Source: Prosthecobacter sp. (GTDB taxonomy: Bacteria > Verrucomicrobiota > Verrucomicrobiia > Verrucomicrobiales > Verrucomicrobiaceae). From it: DNA of 8,951 bases. The notes under the pieces were generated by a model that saw nothing but the letters and a program-made list of their open reading frames with translations, did not search any database and was not told the DNA's origin. The position numbers were made by a program, and so were the translations under genes. Below are positions 6,070 through 8,951 of the stretch, piece after piece. Location: positions 1 to 8,951 of the forward strand of contig JAIWOJ010000054.1 in assembly GCA_020216965.1 (NCBI GenBank), read 5' to 3'. Numbering within the stretch: the first letter of the stretch is position 1; each line of letters starts with the position of its first letter.

Positions 6070-8628
6070 ATGCGGCGTCTCTTCTTTCTTCCCCTGGCTC
6101 TCACGGCAGTCCTCCACGGCCAGCAACTCGACCTAGAGCAGCTTTTTGAAGAACGAAACCTGGAACCCATGCGCCAGGCTCTGGCCGCCGGCATGGATGA
6201 GGACGTGGCCGCAATTGCCGAGCGCGCCATCCAGCGCGGGCTGAAGCTGCCAGATTGGCGCATCCTGCGCCTGCGCGCGCTGATGAATCTGGGCCGCGAG
6301 CTAGAGGCGCGCGATGAGGCAGAGCTGGCCGTAAAGACCTTTCCCGGCCATCTGGAGCTGCTCATGCTCCAGCATGAAAACGCCCGGCGCATGGGCCGGG
6401 CGGACATCGCAGAAAAGGCACTCCAGCAGGTGAACAACACCGCCAAGGCCAGGCCCGCCAAGGACCGTAGCGCTGCGGACTGGGTAGCGCTGGGCCAGGC
6501 CGCGCTGGCCCTGGGCGCAGATGCCAAAAAAGTCATTCAGCAATACTTCCAGGTGGCGCAGAAAAAAGACCCAAAGCTGGCCTCCGCCTACCTGGCTGAG
6601 GGCAGGCTGGCGCTGGAGAAAAACGACCCCGCGCGCGCGGCGGAGGTTTTCCGCGCGGGCATCAAAGCCTGTGGAGACTCTGCCGACTTCCGCGCGGGCT
6701 TGGCGCTGGCCTTTGCTACCGGAGACCGAGAACAGTCGAAGGAAAACCTCAAGCGCACCCTGGAGATGAACCCGAACCACACGCAGGCGCTGCTGACGCA
6801 GGCGGAGGGGCTCATCAGCGCGGAAAAATTCCTGGATGCTGCGGGCCTCGTCCAGCGCGTGCTGACCCGGCGGGACAATTGCCCGGAGGCCTGGGCGCTC
6901 ATGGCCGCCATCACCCATCTGAGCGCCGGAGACGCGGCGAAATTTGAGGCCGCGCGCACCAGCGGCCTCGCCCTCTGGGACCGCAATCCCGCCGTGGATC
7001 ACACCATCGGCCGCGTGCTCTCCCGCGCCTACCGCTTTGCCGAGGGCGCGAAGCACCAGCGCCGTGCCCTGGAAATGGACGCGGCCTACCTGCCTGCCAA
7101 AGTGGCGCTTTGCCATGACCTGCTGCGCCTGGGGGAGGAAGAGGACGCCTGGAAGCTGGCCGCCGAGATCCGCGCCAAGGACGGCTACAACGTGCAGGCC
7201 CACAATGTCGGGAAACTGGAGCAGCAGATGCGCGGCTTCACGGAGAAGCGCTTCGATGATTTCATCCTGAAGATGCCCGCGCGCGACTGGCCGATCTACG
7301 GCGAAGAGGCGCTGGCTCTGCTGCGGGAGGCACGCACCGCGCTCACGGCCAAATACGGCCTGGAGCTGAAGCGTCCGGTCATGGTGGAGTTCTTCGACCA
7401 GCAGCAGGACTTCGCCATCCGCACCTTTGGCAGCCTGGGCGGCCAGGGGCTGCTGGGCGTCTGCTTTGGCACCGTCATCACCATGAACAGCCCCGGCAGC
7501 CTGACCCACGGCCGCAACAACTGGCAGAGCACCCTGTGGCATGAGTTTTGCCACGTCGTCACCCTCACCCTCACACAAAACCGGATGCCGCGGTGGCTCA
7601 GCGAAGGCATCAGCGTCCACGAGGAGGGGCTACGCCACCCAGCCTGGGGCATGCCCATGGATGCGCGCTTTCGCCGCATGATCTTGGAGGAGAAAAAAAC
7701 CACCCCTCTCGGCCAACTCAGCAGCGCCTTTCTCAACGCCGAAAGCGATGACGACATGATGTTCGCCTACTACCAGTCCAGCCAGGTCGTGGCCTGGCTG
7801 CTGGAGCGTTACGGCATGGAAAAGCTCCAGGGCATCCTGCGCAGCCTGGCCGAGGGTAGGCGCATCAATGAGGCCATCGCCGCGCACACCGAGCCGCTGG
7901 AAAAGCTGGAGCCCGCCTTCACCGCCTGGCTGGAGGCCAAAGCCCGCGCCTTTGGCTCAGGGGCAGATTGGGAAAAGCCCACGCCTGAGCAGGTGAATGC
8001 GCTCGATCCCGACTCGCTCGCTGATTTCGCCCAAAAAAATCCCAAAAACCTCTGGGCCATCCGCCAACAAGCCCAGGCGCTCATCGACGATAAAAAATGG
8101 TCCGAGATCCTCCCCCTGGCAGAAAAGCTCATCGCCCTGGTGCCGGAGGATTACAGCGCGGAAAGCGGTTGGCAGCTCAAAGCCATGGCCCTGCGCAAAC
8201 TCAAACGAGACGCCGAGGAAGAGGCCGTGCTGCGCCAGATCGCCGAACACGAAACCGGAGCCATGCCCACCTTCCTACGCCTGATCGAGCTAGACCTGCC
8301 GCGCCAGGATTGGCCCCAGGCCCGGCTAAATGCCCAGCGCGCCCTGGCCCTGAATCCCTTCCTGCGCCAGCCCCAGCAGGCGCTCGCTGAATCCGCCGAG
8401 GCCACCGGCGCGCAGGCGGAGGCCGTGGCCGCCTGGCAGCGCCTGCTCATCCTTTCCCCCGACACCGCTGCCACCACGCACTACCGCCTCGCCCGCCTAC
8501 TCCGTGAAAAAGACGAGCCCCAAGCCCGCCGGCATCTGCTCGATAGCCTCGCCCTCGCGCCCAGATTTCGGGAGGGACTCAGCCTGCTCAGTGCGTGGTC
8601 GGCTGAATCGGTCCCCAAGCCTGAATGA
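6070..8628 (+). CDS. secreted TPR protein with central gluzincin-type metallopeptidase domain (peptidase MA-like)
   Basis: The ATG at 6070 starts a signal peptide (MRRLFFLPLALTAVLHG, probable cleavage near residue 17), giving 852 residues. Earlier in-frame starts at 6040 (ATG) and 5956 (TTG) would put hydrophilic sequence before the signal peptide. Residues 40-390 are helical tandem repeats with TPR spacing, for example 170-205, 206-238 and 239-272. A mixed domain at about 405-625 carries the zinc-peptidase motif HEFCH at 491-495 (HExxH), followed by WLSEG with E512 as the likely third ligand; this is the gluzincin arrangement of peptidase MA-like domains. Residues 645-840 return to TPR-like repeats. 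This supports a secreted or periplasmic zinc peptidase whose TPR arrays bind partners or substrate; the target is unknown. The gene stands alone on its strand and ends at a hairpin shared with the PpnP-family gene. No ribosome binding site is seen. The peptidase motif is intact, but activity is inferred. Confidence 0.88.
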   Translation: MRRLFFLPLALTAVLHGQQLDLEQLFEERNLEPMRQALAAGMDEDVAAIAERAIQRGLKLPDWRILRLRALMNLGRELEARDEAELAVKTFPGHLELLMLQHENARRMGRADIAEKALQQVNNTAKARPAKDRSAADWVALGQAALALGADAKKVIQQYFQVAQKKDPKLASAYLAEGRLALEKNDPARAAEVFRAGIKACGDSADFRAGLALAFATGDREQSKENLKRTLEMNPNHTQALLTQAEGLISAEKFLDAAGLVQRVLTRRDNCPEAWALMAAITHLSAGDAAKFEAARTSGLALWDRNPAVDHTIGRVLSRAYRFAEGAKHQRRALEMDAAYLPAKVALCHDLLRLGEEEDAWKLAAEIRAKDGYNVQAHNVGKLEQQMRGFTEKRFDDFILKMPARDWPIYGEEALALLREARTALTAKYGLELKRPVMVEFFDQQQDFAIRTFGSLGGQGLLGVCFGTVITMNSPGSLTHGRNNWQSTLWHEFCHVVTLTLTQNRMPRWLSEGISVHEEGLRHPAWGMPMDARFRRMILEEKKTTPLGQLSSAFLNAESDDDMMFAYYQSSQVVAWLLERYGMEKLQGILRSLAEGRRINEAIAAHTEPLEKLEPAFTAWLEAKARAFGSGADWEKPTPEQVNALDPDSLADFAQKNPKNLWAIRQQAQALIDDKKWSEILPLAEKLIALVPEDYSAESGWQLKAMALRKLKRDAEEEAVLRQIAEHETGAMPTFLRLIELDLPRQDWPQARLNAQRALALNPFLRQPQQALAESAEATGAQAEAVAAWQRLLILSPDTAATTHYRLARLLREKDEPQARRHLLDSLALAPRFREGLSLLSAWSAESVPKPE

Positions 8629-8629
8629 T

Positions 8630-8651
8630 TCTCGCCGCACGCGCGACGAGA
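8630..8651. terminator. hairpin between convergent genes, candidate bidirectional terminator
   Basis: TCTCGCCGC (8630-8638), a four-base loop ACGC and GCGACGAGA (8643-8651) form a nine-position stem with one C-A mismatch. It occupies nearly all of the 26-bp gap between the stops at 8628 and 8655, so it could serve both genes. There is no U-tract on the plus side, and only a short AATCATT after it on the minus side, so efficient intrinsic termination is uncertain. Confidence 0.45.
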
Positions 8652-8654
8652 GCC

Positions 8655-8951
8655 TCAGTCGATAAAGGAGCAGATATACTCACAGATGCCCTCCGGCACG
8701 CTGATGCCAAAACCAGACTTCGCAGGCACGTCAAAGTGCTGGCCCGCATCGTAGCCCTGCTTTTCCGTCGTGCCATCCAGGACCACCTCGCAATGCCCCG
8801 CGACGATCTCCATCCGCTCAGCTTTGTCAGTGCCAAAGTGATAGTCCCCCGCATAGATGAGGCCGAGCGTCTTTTTGCTTCCATCAGGCAGCAAAATGCT
8901 GTGGCTGACGACCTTGCCATCAAAATAGACATTGGCTTTGGCAATGGCGGT
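8655..8951 (-). CDS. ppnP: pyrimidine/purine nucleoside phosphorylase, PpnP/YaiE (DUF1255) family; N-terminus cut by the window edge
   Basis: The open frame covers 98 residues from the window edge to TGA at 8655-8657. It matches this cupin-fold family of about 95-105 residues along its length: ANVYFDGKVVSHSI near the start, then LPDGSKKTLGLIYAGDYHF, an AERMEIVAGHCEVVLDG block, YDAGQHFDVPAKSGFGI and the terminal YICSFID. Known members, such as E. coli PpnP, split many nucleosides with phosphate to free base and ribose 1-phosphate in the cytoplasm, for nucleoside salvage. Probably only a few N-terminal residues and the start codon are missing; the TTG at 8894 is internal because family sequence continues upstream of it. 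It converges on the TPR-peptidase gene and shares the hairpin in the gap. The promoter lies outside the window. Confidence 0.9.
   Translation of the reverse strand, partial: TAIAKANVYFDGKVVSHSILLPDGSKKTLGLIYAGDYHFGTDKAERMEIVAGHCEVVLDGTTEKQGYDAGQHFDVPAKSGFGISVPEGICEYICSFID

Noticed and set aside
6301..7620. 439-codon minus-strand open frame opposite the TPR-peptidase gene
   Set aside because: The plus-strand frame has a signal peptide, TPR repeats and a zinc-peptidase motif across the same bases; the antisense frame shows none.
1..8951. signs of a mobile element, phage, defence island or CRISPR array
   Set aside because: No recombinase, transposase, phage or toxin-antitoxin-like gene, no regularly spaced repeats, and no tRNA that could mark an insertion site were seen.

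Overview
The window looks like chromosomal DNA from a GC-rich member of the Planctomycetes-Verrucomicrobia-Chlamydiae group, most likely a Verrucomicrobium/Prosthecobacter-like verrucomicrobial organism. The main reason is a long secreted protein of the PSCyt1 / DUF1549 / DUF1553 type (Planctomycete-type cytochrome c), a family characteristic of that group. No starts in the window have a clear Shine-Dalgarno sequence, genes alternate strand almost one by one, and I see no transposase, integrase, phage gene, CRISPR array, rRNA or tRNA.

Layout from left to right. Bases 3-77 may be the last 24 codons of a plus-strand gene. It converges on a complete minus-strand gene (83-2593) for a secreted c-type-cytochrome-like PSD1 protein. 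A 109-bp divergent gap follows, with one weak promoter candidate. Next is a plus-strand heparinase II/III-family protein (2703-4577). It converges, with a 10-bp gap, on a small three-helix membrane protein (4588-4956, minus). Upstream of that on the same strand is a thermonuclease-like (SNase fold) gene (5024-5905) interrupted by an in-frame TAG, with recognisable family sequence on both sides. A 164-bp divergent gap separates it from a large secreted TPR protein with a central gluzincin-type metallopeptidase domain (6070-8628, plus). A 9-bp-stem hairpin fills the 26-bp convergent gap before a nearly complete nucleoside phosphorylase gene of the PpnP/YaiE family (8655-8951, minus), which runs off the right edge.

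The genes do not form an obvious pathway. The PSD1 protein, the heparinase-like protein and the TPR-peptidase would suit the polymer-degrading or envelope-remodelling life of Verrucomicrobia, but the alternating strands argue against one operon. Only the SNase-like gene and the small membrane protein gene could share a transcript. I found no convincing evidence for a new multi-gene system. The best lead is the interrupted SNase-like gene: a fresh pseudogene, a truncated but still expressed nuclease, or a recoded amber codon.
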